A program made the translations under genes and the position numbers. 64,000 nucleotides of DNA from JAVKFY01 sp040223615 (GTDB lineage: Bacteria > Pseudomonadota > Alphaproteobacteria > GCA-2731375), in assembly GCA_040223615.1 (NCBI GenBank), contig JAVKFY010000064.1:1-64000 (forward strand), written 5' to 3'. This document shows positions 7,159 to 15,843 of this stretch, one piece after another. Below the pieces are notes generated by a model, which saw only the letters and a list, made by a program, of their open reading frames with translations, was not told the DNA's origin and did not search any database. Numbering within the stretch: position 1 is the stretch's first letter; every line of letters starts with the position of its first letter.

Positions 7159-8793
7159 TCAGCGACCACCCAGATTGTCGTCATGGCAGGCATCGCGCGC
7201 CTCAACAAGGCCGGATTGATCGAGTGCCCGCGTCATGCGTTCATGAACACCCTTGTCTTTGAACGGAAGTCGTTGGATGCGTTCCCGCGAAATAGTGGGT
7301 AAGTAGGCGCGACACTCGTTCACGGCTGCATCGGCTTCGGCATGCCGACCCAGGAGGTGTAGGCTTGCAACCTTGAATGCATGGCCGAGAAACCAATCAG
7401 GCTTCATGCGAATGACACGGTCAGCGTAGGACTCGGCAACTTCGTACTCGGCCAGCCCGAAATGGCTGAGGGCCAGTACGAGGTACCTGAAATACACCGT
7501 GGCATCTCGAGGATTGTATCGCAGCGCGATGTTTGTGTGCTCGATCGCTTCACTGCATGCGCCGGACCAGGCCAGCGCCGTGCCGAGCGTACCGTGCGCC
7601 CAAGAAAAGTTCGGATTGATCTCAATGGCACGCCTAGCGTGGGCAGCAGCGCGGTCATGTTCCCCTCGAGACCAAGAGCAGCATGCCAGGACCCACTGCG
7701 CATACTCGTCGTTCGGCGCCAGTCGTATTGCCTTCTGCGCCGCTGTCGTGGCGCGGTCCAGTTCGTCGGCAGGAAGGTCGGTGTATCCCAGGTAGGTTCG
7801 GCCATAGCCGGCGAGCGCGGCAATGATATGAGCCCGTGGATTGTCTGGCTCGCGGGCCAACGCTTGGTCCGCCAGCTGCTGGGCCTCGGCGAGTTCTTCC
7901 CTGCTCCAATCAGCCGTGGCCCGCCATGCACGGTTCAACAGATCTTTCACGTGCTGGTTGCGCGCATCCTTGCGCTCCGACACCAACCCCTCATGCAAAA
8001 GCAGCTGCGTGTGGACCGACGAAACAATGCTGTGGGCGATCTCTTGTTCCGCAGAAAGCATGTTATCCAGCTGTCCGTCGATTGCCTCTGACCAGACTTG
8101 CCGGCCGTTGGATGCGTCGACGAGTTGCGCCGATACACGCACATTATCTTGCCAGGCGCGAATGCCACCTACGACGAGATAGCGCACACCGAGATCCCGC
8201 GAGATCGATCCCGTATCTTGCGGCCTGTTCTTGTAACTGAAGGATGAGTTCCGGGCGATCACGAAGATCGACCCGAGGCGCGAAAGCCCGAGGATGACCT
8301 CCTCAGTGACACCATCGGCGAAGAACTCGTGACGGCGGGCGCCGCCTTGCACGGTAAAGGGATGGACAGCCACGGATGGCTTGTCCGGCCAAGGCAGGGC
8401 GACGGTATCGCCACCTTGGTCACCATGCGCCAGGTGGACACCAGCCCCGCTCTGCGGCGGATCGGAAACGGGTACCGGCTCAATCTCCCACCTGAAACCT
8501 CGTCCATGGACTGTCTTGATGACTGCCTGGGTGCGGCCGTCGTCGCCCAGGGCTCGCCGAGCGGCGTTGATGCGGGTAGATACCGCCGAATCCGAAACAG
8601 CACGGCCTTGCCAGATGGCTTCGATGAGCTCGTCGCGACTGACGACCCGCTTGGGATGGGTCGCCATGTACACGATCAGGTCGAGGACCTGGGGTTCGAG
8701 TTGGACGGGCTCGCCGTTTCGGGAAAGCTCGGCTGCCGGCAGGTCGAGCGTGAAATCCAGAAACCGCAGGACGCCATCACGATCGCGAGCCAC
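7159..8793 (-). CDS. Winged-helix (OmpR/CadC-type) regulator with TolB-like and TPR domains
   Basis: A 544-residue soluble regulator. An OmpR/ToxR-type winged helix comes first ('QVLDLIVYMATHPKRVVSRDEL...VSTRINAARRALGDDG...HGRGFRW'), then a TolB-N/FlgO-like domain ('SVAVHPF...FADGVTEEVILGLSRL...GVRYLVVGGIR...QVWSEAIDG'), then several TPR helices rich in Ala/Arg to the C-terminus. No membrane segment is seen, unlike CadC. The GTG at 8793 is chosen because GGAGAAGGGAAG stands directly before it; the frame stays open upstream to 8919, but that part does not resemble the family. It is divergent from the homocysteine methyltransferase, a plausible target. Ligand unknown. Confidence 0.8.
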   Translation of the reverse strand: MARDRDGVLRFLDFTLDLPAAELSRNGEPVQLEPQVLDLIVYMATHPKRVVSRDELIEAIWQGRAVSDSAVSTRINAARRALGDDGRTQAVIKTVHGRGFRWEIEPVPVSDPPQSGAGVHLAHGDQGGDTVALPWPDKPSVAVHPFTVQGGARRHEFFADGVTEEVILGLSRLGSIFVIARNSSFSYKNRPQDTGSISRDLGVRYLVVGGIRAWQDNVRVSAQLVDASNGRQVWSEAIDGQLDNMLSAEQEIAHSIVSSVHTQLLLHEGLVSERKDARNQHVKDLLNRAWRATADWSREELAEAQQLADQALAREPDNPRAHIIAALAGYGRTYLGYTDLPADELDRATTAAQKAIRLAPNDEYAQWVLACCSWSRGEHDRAAAHARRAIEINPNFSWAHGTLGTALAWSGACSEAIEHTNIALRYNPRDATVYFRYLVLALSHFGLAEYEVAESYADRVIRMKPDWFLGHAFKVASLHLLGRHAEADAAVNECRAYLPTISRERIQRLPFKDKGVHERMTRALDQSGLVEARDACHDDNLGGR

Positions 8794-8986
8794 CGACTTC
8801 CCTTCTCCGGACGCTGCAAGAAATCTGGACGAGTTCCGGCGAAATCTTGACGAAATCCCAAGCTGGCCTTCAAGCCCGGCGAATGCGCCGCTCCTAAGGT
8901 AGACGATAGCCCGCTGCAAGTCGCCGGCTCAGCCGGACGGCGGCTGGCGTCGCCAACCACCGCCACCGCTTTCATGGGGACTGGAC

Positions 8987-9919
8987 ATGCCTGGATTCCG
9001 CACCGCCTTACCTCAACTCGACGGTCGTGCCTTCATATGCCACACCGGTCTCGAAACCGACTTGATCTTCAACCACGGCGTCGACCTCCCGAGCTTTGCC
9101 TCGTTCCCGCTGCTCGACAGCGACGTGGGACGCGGCCATCTGCGTCGCAGTTGTTCGGAACTCATCCAGATCGCACGCGAAGCAGGCGTTGGCGTGATCC
9201 TGGAGAGCGCGACTTGGATGGCTAATCGTGACCGAGCTGCCCCAGTCAACTACGGTCCCGAGACGTTGGAACGCGTGAATCGCTCGGCCATCGCATTGAT
9301 GGCGGAGTTTCGGGGCGCCATGGAAAATCCGCCCGTCGTCCTAAGCGGCAACCTTGGCCCCCGCAGCGATGCCTATGTCCCAGGGGAGCGGATGACAGCA
9401 GCGGAAGCGGCTGCCTACCACGCCGAGCAGATTGGCTTCTTCGCCGACACCGAAGCCGACTTGGTCAGCGGATACACGCTCGCCTACGTCGAAGAGGCAA
9501 TCGGCATGGTCGAGGCCGCGAGGAGGTGCGCCATGCCGATCGCACTTTCGTTCACCGTCGAGACTGACGGGCGTCTGCCGACTGGAACGACGCTCAGCGA
9601 TGCCATCGCGACGGTCGATGAAGCGACCGGCGGTTATGCCGCCTACTTCATGATCAATTGCGCGCACCCCGACCACTTCGCTGGCGTTCTTGAGAACGAG
9701 CCGCCGAGTGCTCGGCTCAAGGGGATTGTCGTCAATGCCTCGCGCTGCAGTCACGCTGAACTGGACGAAGCAGAGCACCTCGATGACGGCGATCCGGTGG
9801 AGCTTGGACAACAGGTAGCGGCAGTGCGCAAGAAGTTCCCGCACATCACCGTCGTTGGCGGCTGCTGTGGCACGGACGCGCGGCACCTTGCAGAGATCGC
9901 GCGACGTGCCGGTAGCTAG
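8987..9919 (+). CDS. Homocysteine S-methyltransferase family protein
   Basis: A 310-residue TIM-barrel enzyme of the MHT/BHMT/MetH-N family, which transfers a methyl group from S-methylmethionine, betaine or similar donors to homocysteine. Zinc ligands are visible as 'INCAHPDH' (first Cys) and 'GGCCGTDARH' (Cys pair). The N-terminal 'HTGLETDLIFNHGVDL' replaces the usual DGG-T-E-L motif, and 'LESATWMANRD' matches the family 'T-Q-x-s' strand. The methyl donor cannot be told from sequence. Divergent from the winged-helix regulator with about 190 bp between starts. No riboswitch was recognised upstream. Confidence 0.85.
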   Translation: MPGFRTALPQLDGRAFICHTGLETDLIFNHGVDLPSFASFPLLDSDVGRGHLRRSCSELIQIAREAGVGVILESATWMANRDRAAPVNYGPETLERVNRSAIALMAEFRGAMENPPVVLSGNLGPRSDAYVPGERMTAAEAAAYHAEQIGFFADTEADLVSGYTLAYVEEAIGMVEAARRCAMPIALSFTVETDGRLPTGTTLSDAIATVDEATGGYAAYFMINCAHPDHFAGVLENEPPSARLKGIVVNASRCSHAELDEAEHLDDGDPVELGQQVAAVRKKFPHITVVGGCCGTDARHLAEIARRAGS

Positions 9920-9939
9920 CTGTTCACCTGACCCCCCCT

Positions 9940-10118
9940 GTCGCGCTCGTTGTCCAGCACTAGGGTGGCGATGTTCTCCGGCGTCTGCGCCTCCACCGCG
10001 CCGAGGCTGCCGATGCCCATCAGCATCCGCCGTCGCCGGTGATCACCAACACCCGGCGCTCGGGCTGCGCCAGGGCCAGGCCCTTCGGTACGGCGCCGCC
10101 CACCCTGCCGTCCGCAGC
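9940..10118 (-). pseudogene. Fragment of a ThDP-dependent decarboxylase (phosphonopyruvate/sulfopyruvate decarboxylase-like)
   Basis: The reverse strand encodes 'VPKGLALAQPERRVLVITGDG', the start of a ThDP-binding GDG motif, then hits a stop. The family sequence continues in another frame as 'MLMGIGSLGAVEAQTPENIA' and 'TLVLDNERD'. The frame change lies at the GDG motif (about 10032-10040). Only the C-terminal ThDP domain core is left, so it cannot be functional. It sits directly downstream of the sulfatase gene on the same strand, suggesting that the two once formed one operon. Confidence 0.75.
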
Positions 10119-10125
10119 CTCACGC

Positions 10126-11661
10126 TCAGACCAGCGCGATCTGCTTCAGGGGCGGCGTCCGCGCCGGCGGCAGGTTGTCGTAGAGGTCGGCCAGCAGATC
10201 TCGCTTTAGCCCAGCCAGTGCCTGGTCGTCCCAATGGTTCTCGAACTGGCGCGGGTCGCTAGCGAGATCGTAGAGTTCGCCCTCGTCGCCGTGATGGACC
10301 GAACCCGGCTCGCAGGCGGTCAGCACGTAGTTGTCACGGCAGATCGTGCGCAGGGTGACGCTCTCGTCGTTGTAGCCGCCGTCCCATTCGGTGATGACCC
10401 GCTCGCGGTCATTCTCGGCGCTTGTCGGCAACAGTTCGCCTTGCATGCGCGGATCAGGCGCGACGCCGGCCGCAGCGCAGATAGTGCGGGCGAGGTCCAC
10501 ATGGCCGACGGGCTGGTCGACCACGCCCGGCGCGATTCCGGCGGACGGCGCCGGGCGCCAGATCATCGGCAGGCGCATTAGCGCGTCGACGTGGTAGGGG
10601 CCCTTGAACAGCATGCCGAAGTCGCCCTGGAACTCGCCGTGGTCGGCCGTGTAGATCACATCGAGGTCTTCGCCCCAGCCCTTGCCGTCGATATGACGAA
10701 TGACGCGGCCGAGCGCCTCGTCGATCAGCTCGTTCTCGATATGGCACATGGCGTTGACTTCACGGATCTGGTCCGCGGTCATCTCGGCCGGCTTGAATGC
10801 CTTCGGCACTTCGTAGGCGAACTGACGGCGGCCGAGATACCAGTCGAGCCAGTGCCGCGGCTTCCTCTCCAGGACGGCGATGGTCTTCTCCCGGTCGCCC
10901 GGATAGGCGGCCGGCAGGTCCAGGTCGCGCCAGTCGCAGCGGTGGAGCTCTGACATAGGTGGGTCCCAGGGATGGTGCGGGTCCGGGAAGCTCATCCAGC
11001 AGAACCAGTCGGCGTCAGCGTCCAGGCTGTCGAGCCAGGCGATGGTCCGGTCTGCCACCCAGTCGGTGTGATAGATCTCCCGCGGGATCGGGTTATGCCA
11101 GACCTGCACGGCGCCGGTGTCGCCGCCAGGTTTCGCGCTGATTTCCTTCTCGGGCGAGACATACTCCTGGAAACCCTGGGCGGCGCCGGGATGGGTCTCT
11201 TCCAGCCATTTCGGGTAGTGGAACAGGCTGCGCCCGGCCCGTCCTGTATGGCCGCAAAGCTCCATCCGGTCGAAACCGCGATGAGGCCCGGTTACGCCCC
11301 GAGTGGCGGCGTAGTTCTCGAAATACGGCCCGCCCGGCGCGGAGGCCGGCTCGAAATGCGCCTTGCCGATCAGCGCGGTCTTGTAGCCGGCATTCTCTTT
11401 CAGCAGGCGCGCGACGTTTGGCGTGTCGTCCGGCAGCGGAATGCCGTTCATCACAACGCCGTGGCTCCGCACATGCTGGCCGGAAATGATCGTCGCCCGC
11501 GCCGGCATGCAGACGACGTTCTGGTTGTGCGCCCGGCGATAGTTGACGCCCCCTGCTGCAAGCCCGTCGATCACCGGCGTTCGGGCGACGCGGCCGCCAT
11601 TGCAGCCAAGCGCGTCGTACCTTTGCTGGTCCGCAGTGACCAGAAGAATCTTTCGGCCCAT
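10126..11661 (-). CDS. Sulfatase / phosphonate monoester hydrolase-family enzyme
   Basis: A 511-residue alkaline-phosphatase-superfamily hydrolase. The formylglycine motif C-x-P-x-R is present as Cys51-Met-Pro-Ala-Arg ('VVCMPARATIISGQH'). N-terminal metal ligands lie in 'LLVTADQQRYDALG', and the C-terminal metal site in 'IYTADHGEFQGDFG'. No signal peptide is seen, so a cytoplasmic enzyme is likely; type I sulfatases and phosphonate monoester hydrolases share this layout. The substrate is unknown. A decayed sulfopyruvate/phosphonopyruvate decarboxylase-like gene follows on the same strand, hinting at organosulfur or organophosphonate use. An activating formylglycine-generating enzyme is not in the window. 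Confidence 0.85.
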   Translation of the reverse strand: MGRKILLVTADQQRYDALGCNGGRVARTPVIDGLAAGGVNYRRAHNQNVVCMPARATIISGQHVRSHGVVMNGIPLPDDTPNVARLLKENAGYKTALIGKAHFEPASAPGGPYFENYAATRGVTGPHRGFDRMELCGHTGRAGRSLFHYPKWLEETHPGAAQGFQEYVSPEKEISAKPGGDTGAVQVWHNPIPREIYHTDWVADRTIAWLDSLDADADWFCWMSFPDPHHPWDPPMSELHRCDWRDLDLPAAYPGDREKTIAVLERKPRHWLDWYLGRRQFAYEVPKAFKPAEMTADQIREVNAMCHIENELIDEALGRVIRHIDGKGWGEDLDVIYTADHGEFQGDFGMLFKGPYHVDALMRLPMIWRPAPSAGIAPGVVDQPVGHVDLARTICAAAGVAPDPRMQGELLPTSAENDRERVITEWDGGYNDESVTLRTICRDNYVLTACEPGSVHHGDEGELYDLASDPRQFENHWDDQALAGLKRDLLADLYDNLPPARTPPLKQIALV

Positions 11662-12148
11662 GATTTACCCACCCTGTCTGGAACTTGGTGCACAGCGTGG
11701 CGACGCCGAACCCCAACCCTACACCCGATCTTGGCGTGAACCCTTACTGCAGTTGTAGGCAGCTCCAGGACCAGCCTGAAAGGTATTGTCGGGTTGGCAA
11801 CGTTCGGTACGGCTTCAACCCGGCCATCAAAGCTGCCGAAAGGTCCGAGCAAGAGATCCGCGGCCGCTGCCCGACGTAGCCGGGGCCGGCCAGAAACGCG
11901 CGGATGCACGAGCAGGCGATTGAGGTGAATCGCGAGGCCGGCGGCACGGGCTTGGCGACTGCTTCGGGTCAGCCTCTGCCTGTCAGCACATCCTGCTGGA
12001 ACGACCGGATTGACCCCAGGACCGGACGCTATCAACGCGATAGCGGACATTCGGCGCCGATGATGAATTAGCGCACACAACGAGGAATCGCTGCGACTCA
12101 TGCCGCCAACAGGACGCCCACTGGGCGCAGAAGATGGCGCCCGCTCTT
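11662..12148. other. Intergenic stretch with no recognisable gene
   Basis: 487 bases between the sulfatase start and the integrase stop. I see no coding frame with family similarity, no tRNA and no clear terminator. It may hold the sulfatase promoter and decayed island DNA. Confidence 0.5.
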
Positions 12149-13357
12149 CTAGGCGCTCCGGAGGGTGACGACATCGGCCCCCTCGCTGGTAACAAACGCG
12201 GCCCACGTGTCCATCAATTCGCGGCGCTTCTCAAACAAGTCGCCACGACGATAGGCGGCCTCGACCTTGTCCTTCAGCGCATGCGCCAGCGCCATTTCGC
12301 AGACCTCGCGCGGGAAGTTGGTGCGCTCGGCGGCCCAGTCGCGGAAAGCGGACCGGAAGCCGTGCGCGGTGATGTCGAGTTTCGTCCGGCGCAGCGCCAT
12401 CAGGAAGACCATGTTTGACAGGGGCTTGTCGAAGCTGCGGCCGGGGAAGACGTGGCTACCATCGGCTGACAGCTTCCGGGCACGCTTCAGGATGTCGACG
12501 CACCGGGGCGACAGCGGGACGCGGTGCTCCTTGCCCGCCTTCATGCGGCTGGCCGGCACCGTCCAGATGGCCCGCTCCAGGTCAATTTCGCGCCACTCGG
12601 CTTCCACGACCTCGCGGGTGCGGCCGGCCGTCAGAATCAGGAACTCGAAGGCCAGCTTGGTCGCCTCGCCCAGCTCCGGCGCCTGGCGCAGATTGGTGAT
12701 GAAGTCAGGCACTTCGACGTGGGGCAGCGCAGCGTGGTGGCCGCGATTGTCCGGCTGGCGCGGCAGGCCCTTGCCGACGCTGTCGACCGGGTTCTCGCCG
12801 CTCCGGAAGCCGCTGGCGGTCGCCCAATCCAGCACCGTGCGGATGCGCTGGCGCACGCGCCGGGCCGTCTCCGCCTTGGTCAACCAGATCGGCCCCAGCA
12901 CCTTCAGCACGTCGGCCGTTTCGACATGGTCGACCCGGTGCTCGCCGATGGTCGGAAACACGTACTGCTCTAACGTGTTGATCCACTGGTTGCCGTGCTT
13001 TTCGTTCTTCCAGGCTTGGGCGTGTTCCTTGTGCACCGCCCTGGCCGCCTCGGCAAATTTCGGGACAACCATACGCGAGCGGTTCCGCTCCGCCAGCGGG
13101 TCGCCACCATCGCGGGCGATCTTGCGGTAGCTCAGGGCCTTCTCGCGCGCCTCAGCCAGCGAAACGACCTTCAGGCCGCCTAGGCCGATGTCGCGGCGTT
13201 TGCCGCGCACTACGGTCCGCAATAGCCAGCGCTTCGCCCCGGACGGGTCGACCACGAGATAGAGGCCGTTGCCGTCAGCATACCGGCCAGCTAGCGTGAT
13301 TGACCGGACCTTGGCTGCCGAAAGTGCCTTGTCCGGATGCGGTCCCTGCTTCGCCAT
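12149..13357 (-). CDS. P4-type tyrosine recombinase (island integrase)
   Basis: A 402-residue integrase of the bacteriophage P4/CP4 type that catalyses site-specific insertion and excision of genomic islands. An N-terminal arm-binding domain (DUF4102-like, about 1-90, 'GLYLVVDPSGAKRW') is followed by a core-binding and then a catalytic domain. The catalytic set is intact: Arg246 ('LTAGRTREV'), His332 and Arg335 ('AHGFRSAF'), His359 and nucleophile Tyr369 ('EAAYRRGDLF'). It reads leftward into the accessory region, which it probably mobilised. A similar but broken C-terminus lies at 6716-6910. No tRNA gene adjoins it, so the attachment site is not identified; an AT-richer patch at about 13384-13465 lies upstream. 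Confidence 0.93.
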   Translation of the reverse strand: MAKQGPHPDKALSAAKVRSITLAGRYADGNGLYLVVDPSGAKRWLLRTVVRGKRRDIGLGGLKVVSLAEAREKALSYRKIARDGGDPLAERNRSRMVVPKFAEAARAVHKEHAQAWKNEKHGNQWINTLEQYVFPTIGEHRVDHVETADVLKVLGPIWLTKAETARRVRQRIRTVLDWATASGFRSGENPVDSVGKGLPRQPDNRGHHAALPHVEVPDFITNLRQAPELGEATKLAFEFLILTAGRTREVVEAEWREIDLERAIWTVPASRMKAGKEHRVPLSPRCVDILKRARKLSADGSHVFPGRSFDKPLSNMVFLMALRRTKLDITAHGFRSAFRDWAAERTNFPREVCEMALAHALKDKVEAAYRRGDLFEKRRELMDTWAAFVTSEGADVVTLRSA

Positions 13358-13626
13358 GTTTGTCTCGCCCCACGTTCCACCCTACAAAATATGTGGGATG
13401 TCGTCGGACTTCAATGGCCATCGTTGATCGAGGCGTTCCTATAACCGTAATTAAATCAAGGCACTGTGACATCTGCTCGGACACCCTTGGATGCCATCTA
13501 GGCGGACACCCCATCCGCCACTGCTTGATCTCGTCGCGTCAGGCGGCTTCCGCCGCGGCGGTTGCTGGTGAAGGTGCTGCGGGGCGCCTAGACTTGCGAC
13601 GATCGTATTCTATGAGAGGTCATCGC

Positions 13627-14793
13627 ATGTTGCCGCTGTCGGGCGTCAAGGTCATCGAGCTGGGGCAGAATCTGGCCGGGCCCTATGCCGGGTTCATCCT
13701 GGCCTGCATGGGCGCCGAGGTGATCAAGGTGGAGCGGCCGGGCGGCGGCGACGACGCGCGCGGCTGGGGACCGCCCTTCGTCGACGACGACGCGTCGGCG
13801 ATCTTCAACGCGGTCAATGCCAACAAGGCCTCGATCACCGTCGATCTGAAGGACGCCGGCCAGCTCGCCTGGCTCAAGTCGAAGATCGCCGCGGTCGACG
13901 TGGTGTTCCAGAACCTGCGGCCGGGCGTGGTCGATCAGCTCGGTCTGGACGGGGCGACGCTGACCGCCGCCAACCCGAAGCTGGTCTATTGCAACCTCAG
14001 CGCATTCGGGGCCGTCGGGCCGATGAAGCACCTGCCCGGGTTCGAGCCGATGGTGCAGGCGATCTCCTCGCTGATGTACCTGTCCGGCGAACCCGACGCG
14101 CCGCCGTACAGGGTCGGTACCCACATTCTGGATCACGGCACCGGCATGTGGGCGGCGATGGGGATCCTGGCCGGGCTGGTGCGCCGCGCCGCGACCGGCC
14201 AGGGCGGAGTCGTCGATGCCTCGCTGTTCGAGACCGGGCTGGGCTGGGTCGCCACGCATTTCGCCCGCCACCAGGCCGGTGGCGGGTTGCCGCAACGCCA
14301 TCCGACCGGGTCGGCCGGCGTGGTGCCGTTCCAGGCCTTCGAGACCGCCAACGGTCCGCTGGTAATCGCGGCCGCCAACGACCGGCTGTTCGCCAAGCTC
14401 GCCACCGCCCTGGGCAGGCCGGCGTGGATCGACGATCCGCGCTTCAAGACCAACCGCGACCGGGCCGCGAATGCCACGCCGCTGCTGGCCGGCATCGGCG
14501 AGGTCGTCGCCACCGATACCAAGGGCGCCTGGATCGACAAGCTGGAGGCCGCCGGCGTGCCGTGCGCCCCGGTGCATAACCTCGAGGAAACCCTGGCGAT
14601 GCCGCAGGTCGCGGCGCTCAACATCGTGCAGCAAGTCGAGGACCTGCCGATCACGCTGATGAGCATTCCGCTCAGTTTCGATGGCGACCGGCCGCCGTTG
14701 CGCCGGCGCGCCCCCGCCATCGGTGCCGACAACGACCGGCTGGGACCGGACGCGACGCCGTCGTCCCAGGAGCGCGCAGGAAAATCGCGATAA
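13627..14793 (+). CDS. CaiB/BaiF (type III) CoA-transferase
   Basis: A 388-residue family III CoA-transferase, which moves CoA between carboxylic acids via an aspartyl-CoA adduct. The N-terminus 'LSGVKVIELGQNLAGPYAG' with 'GAEVIKVERPGGGDDARGWG' is characteristic, as is 'NANKASITVDLK'. The ATG at 13627 has AGAGG 8 bases upstream and is preferred over an in-frame ATG at 13612. The acid substrate is unknown. The gene stands alone just outside the integrase, so it may be the first core gene right of the island. No partner dehydrogenase or hydratase adjoins it. Confidence 0.9.
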   Translation: MLPLSGVKVIELGQNLAGPYAGFILACMGAEVIKVERPGGGDDARGWGPPFVDDDASAIFNAVNANKASITVDLKDAGQLAWLKSKIAAVDVVFQNLRPGVVDQLGLDGATLTAANPKLVYCNLSAFGAVGPMKHLPGFEPMVQAISSLMYLSGEPDAPPYRVGTHILDHGTGMWAAMGILAGLVRRAATGQGGVVDASLFETGLGWVATHFARHQAGGGLPQRHPTGSAGVVPFQAFETANGPLVIAAANDRLFAKLATALGRPAWIDDPRFKTNRDRAANATPLLAGIGEVVATDTKGAWIDKLEAAGVPCAPVHNLEETLAMPQVAALNIVQQVEDLPITLMSIPLSFDGDRPPLRRRAPAIGADNDRLGPDATPSSQERAGKSR

Positions 14794-14813
14794 CGTGTGC
14801 CATTCGTCACTTC

Positions 14814-14829
14814 TGGCACGAAGATTGCT
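14814..14829 (+). promoter_or_regulatory. Sigma-54 (RpoN) promoter -24/-12 element
   Basis: TGGCACG (14814-14820), four bases, then TTGCT (14825-14829) matches the sigma-54 consensus YTGGCACG-N4-TTGCW at every position, including the preceding C. It lies about 170 bp upstream of the small exported-protein gene at 15002, leaving a leader of roughly 160 nt. The activator site is not identified. Confidence 0.7.
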
Positions 14830-15001
14830 TACTACATCATGGTTAACGGACCGATGTCCCGATACTGGCGGCGAGGAGCCCGGCGCGGAACGATTAGGTA
14901 AAATACGGTGTTTCGTTCACGGCCCGTTAAGGCAACTGCCGCTAACGTGGTAGACGGCGAGAGCGTTCAGGCGCTGTCGCCCAGTGTGAAAGGAACGCGT
15001 C

Positions 15002-15304
15002 ATGGTACGGACACTGCTGACGACCGCCCTTGGTCTGGGCATGTTGTCCCTGGTGTCGCCGGCGGCGGCCCAGAGCATTTGTGGCGAGCGCGGCGACTTC
15101 ATCAAGCACCTGGAAAAGCGTCACCAGGAGCAGCCCACGTCGATGGGTCTTGCCAGCAATGGCAAGATGATCGAAGTGCTGACCTCCGACAACGGAACCT
15201 GGACGATCATCGTCACCACCGCGGACGGTACCTCTTGCGTGGTCGCGGCCGGTGAGGCCTGGCAGACGATGATGCCGCAAGTGGCGATGAAGCCGGCCGC
15301 CTAG
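15002..15304 (+). CDS. Small exported protein of unknown function (two cysteines)
   Basis: A 100-residue protein with a clear signal peptide ('LLTTALGLGMLSLVSPAAAQ', cleavage after about residue 23). The mature part is about 77 residues and has two Cys ('SICGERG' and 'GTSCVVAAG') that could form a disulfide. The 'MGLASNGKMIEVLTSDNGTW' region and the 'CVVAAGEAWQ' end look like a family of small alphaproteobacterial periplasmic proteins I have no function for. AAAGGA precedes the ATG. Probably transcribed from the sigma-54 promoter at 14814-14829, so expression may respond to nitrogen, flagellar or stress signals. A 9-bp-stem hairpin follows the stop. Confidence 0.75.
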   Translation: MVRTLLTTALGLGMLSLVSPAAAQSICGERGDFIKHLEKRHQEQPTSMGLASNGKMIEVLTSDNGTWTIIVTTADGTSCVVAAGEAWQTMMPQVAMKPAA

Positions 15305-15325
15305 CCCACGCCCACTTCCCGGCTC

Positions 15326-15352
15326 GCGCCTGCCAGCGCATAAGGCAGGCGC
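15326..15352. terminator. Perfect hairpin between convergent genes
   Basis: GCGCCTGCC (15326-15334) and GGCAGGCGC (15344-15352) form a perfect 9-bp stem with a 9-nt loop. There is no T-run, so intrinsic termination is uncertain, but the position between the convergent genes ending at 15304 and 15463 fits a bidirectional terminator or mRNA-end protector. Confidence 0.4.
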
Positions 15353-15462
15353 CGGTCGCGTCGGACCGAGTCGATGCGACCGCTGAGCGGTCCGGCGTCC
15401 CAGTCGAGGCCGAGCTCGGTTCCAGCACATTGAAGATCGACATCACCGCGAGGGCGACCGGC

Positions 15463-15744
15463 TCAGTGCGTCTGCAGCCACTCGCGGGCTTGGCGCTGGG
15501 CCTCGGCGATCTCCTGCGGGCTCATGTCGTGGGCCAACTCGGCGCGCAGCCGGCGTGCTTCCTCGTCGCCCTTGCTGGCGGCCAGGTTGAGCCACTTGTG
15601 TGCCGAGATATAGTCCAGCGGCACACCGCGGCCGGTGGAATACAGCAGACCCAGATGGTATTGCGCGGTCGGCTGCCCATTCTCGGCCGCCCGCTGGTAT
15701 TGATTGAGATTCTTCAACACGGCTGTCGTTCCTCTGACGCTCAC
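15463..15744 (-). CDS. Short Sel1-repeat protein
   Basis: A 93-residue soluble protein with one clear Sel1-like (TPR-related) repeat, 'AQYHLGLLYSTGRGVPLDYI' followed by 'AHKWLNLAASKGDEEARRLR', and a charged C-terminal helix 'MSPQEIAEAQRQAREWLQTH'. Small proteins of exactly this shape occur widely in alphaproteobacteria; their role is unknown, though protein-protein interaction is likely. No signal peptide. It stands alone, transcribed leftward toward the exported-protein gene. The start could also lie a few codons further in, as no strong ribosome site is evident. Confidence 0.75.
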   Translation of the reverse strand: MSVRGTTAVLKNLNQYQRAAENGQPTAQYHLGLLYSTGRGVPLDYISAHKWLNLAASKGDEEARRLRAELAHDMSPQEIAEAQRQAREWLQTH

Positions 15745-15843
15745 TTCTTGAGCGAATGAGCCCCCTTCTGCTCACGGAGGGAGGATGGAACGACGTAGGT
15801 TAAGGCAAGGTTTACCGCGAACGTTTCCGTTACCGATATTCAC

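Noticed and set aside
8794..8919. N-terminal extension of the winged-helix regulator
   Set aside because: The extra 42 codons have no family similarity, and GGAGAAGGGAAG directly precedes the GTG at 8793.
8794..8986. SAM/SAH-type riboswitch before the homocysteine methyltransferase
   Set aside because: No conserved riboswitch core or convincing stem set could be seen; the gap is mostly the start region of the divergent regulator.
13384..13520. Possible attachment site in the AT-richer patch and repeated CGGACACCC upstream of the integrase
   Set aside because: The repeat is only nine bases and no matching copy at a left border was found; not enough to call an att site.
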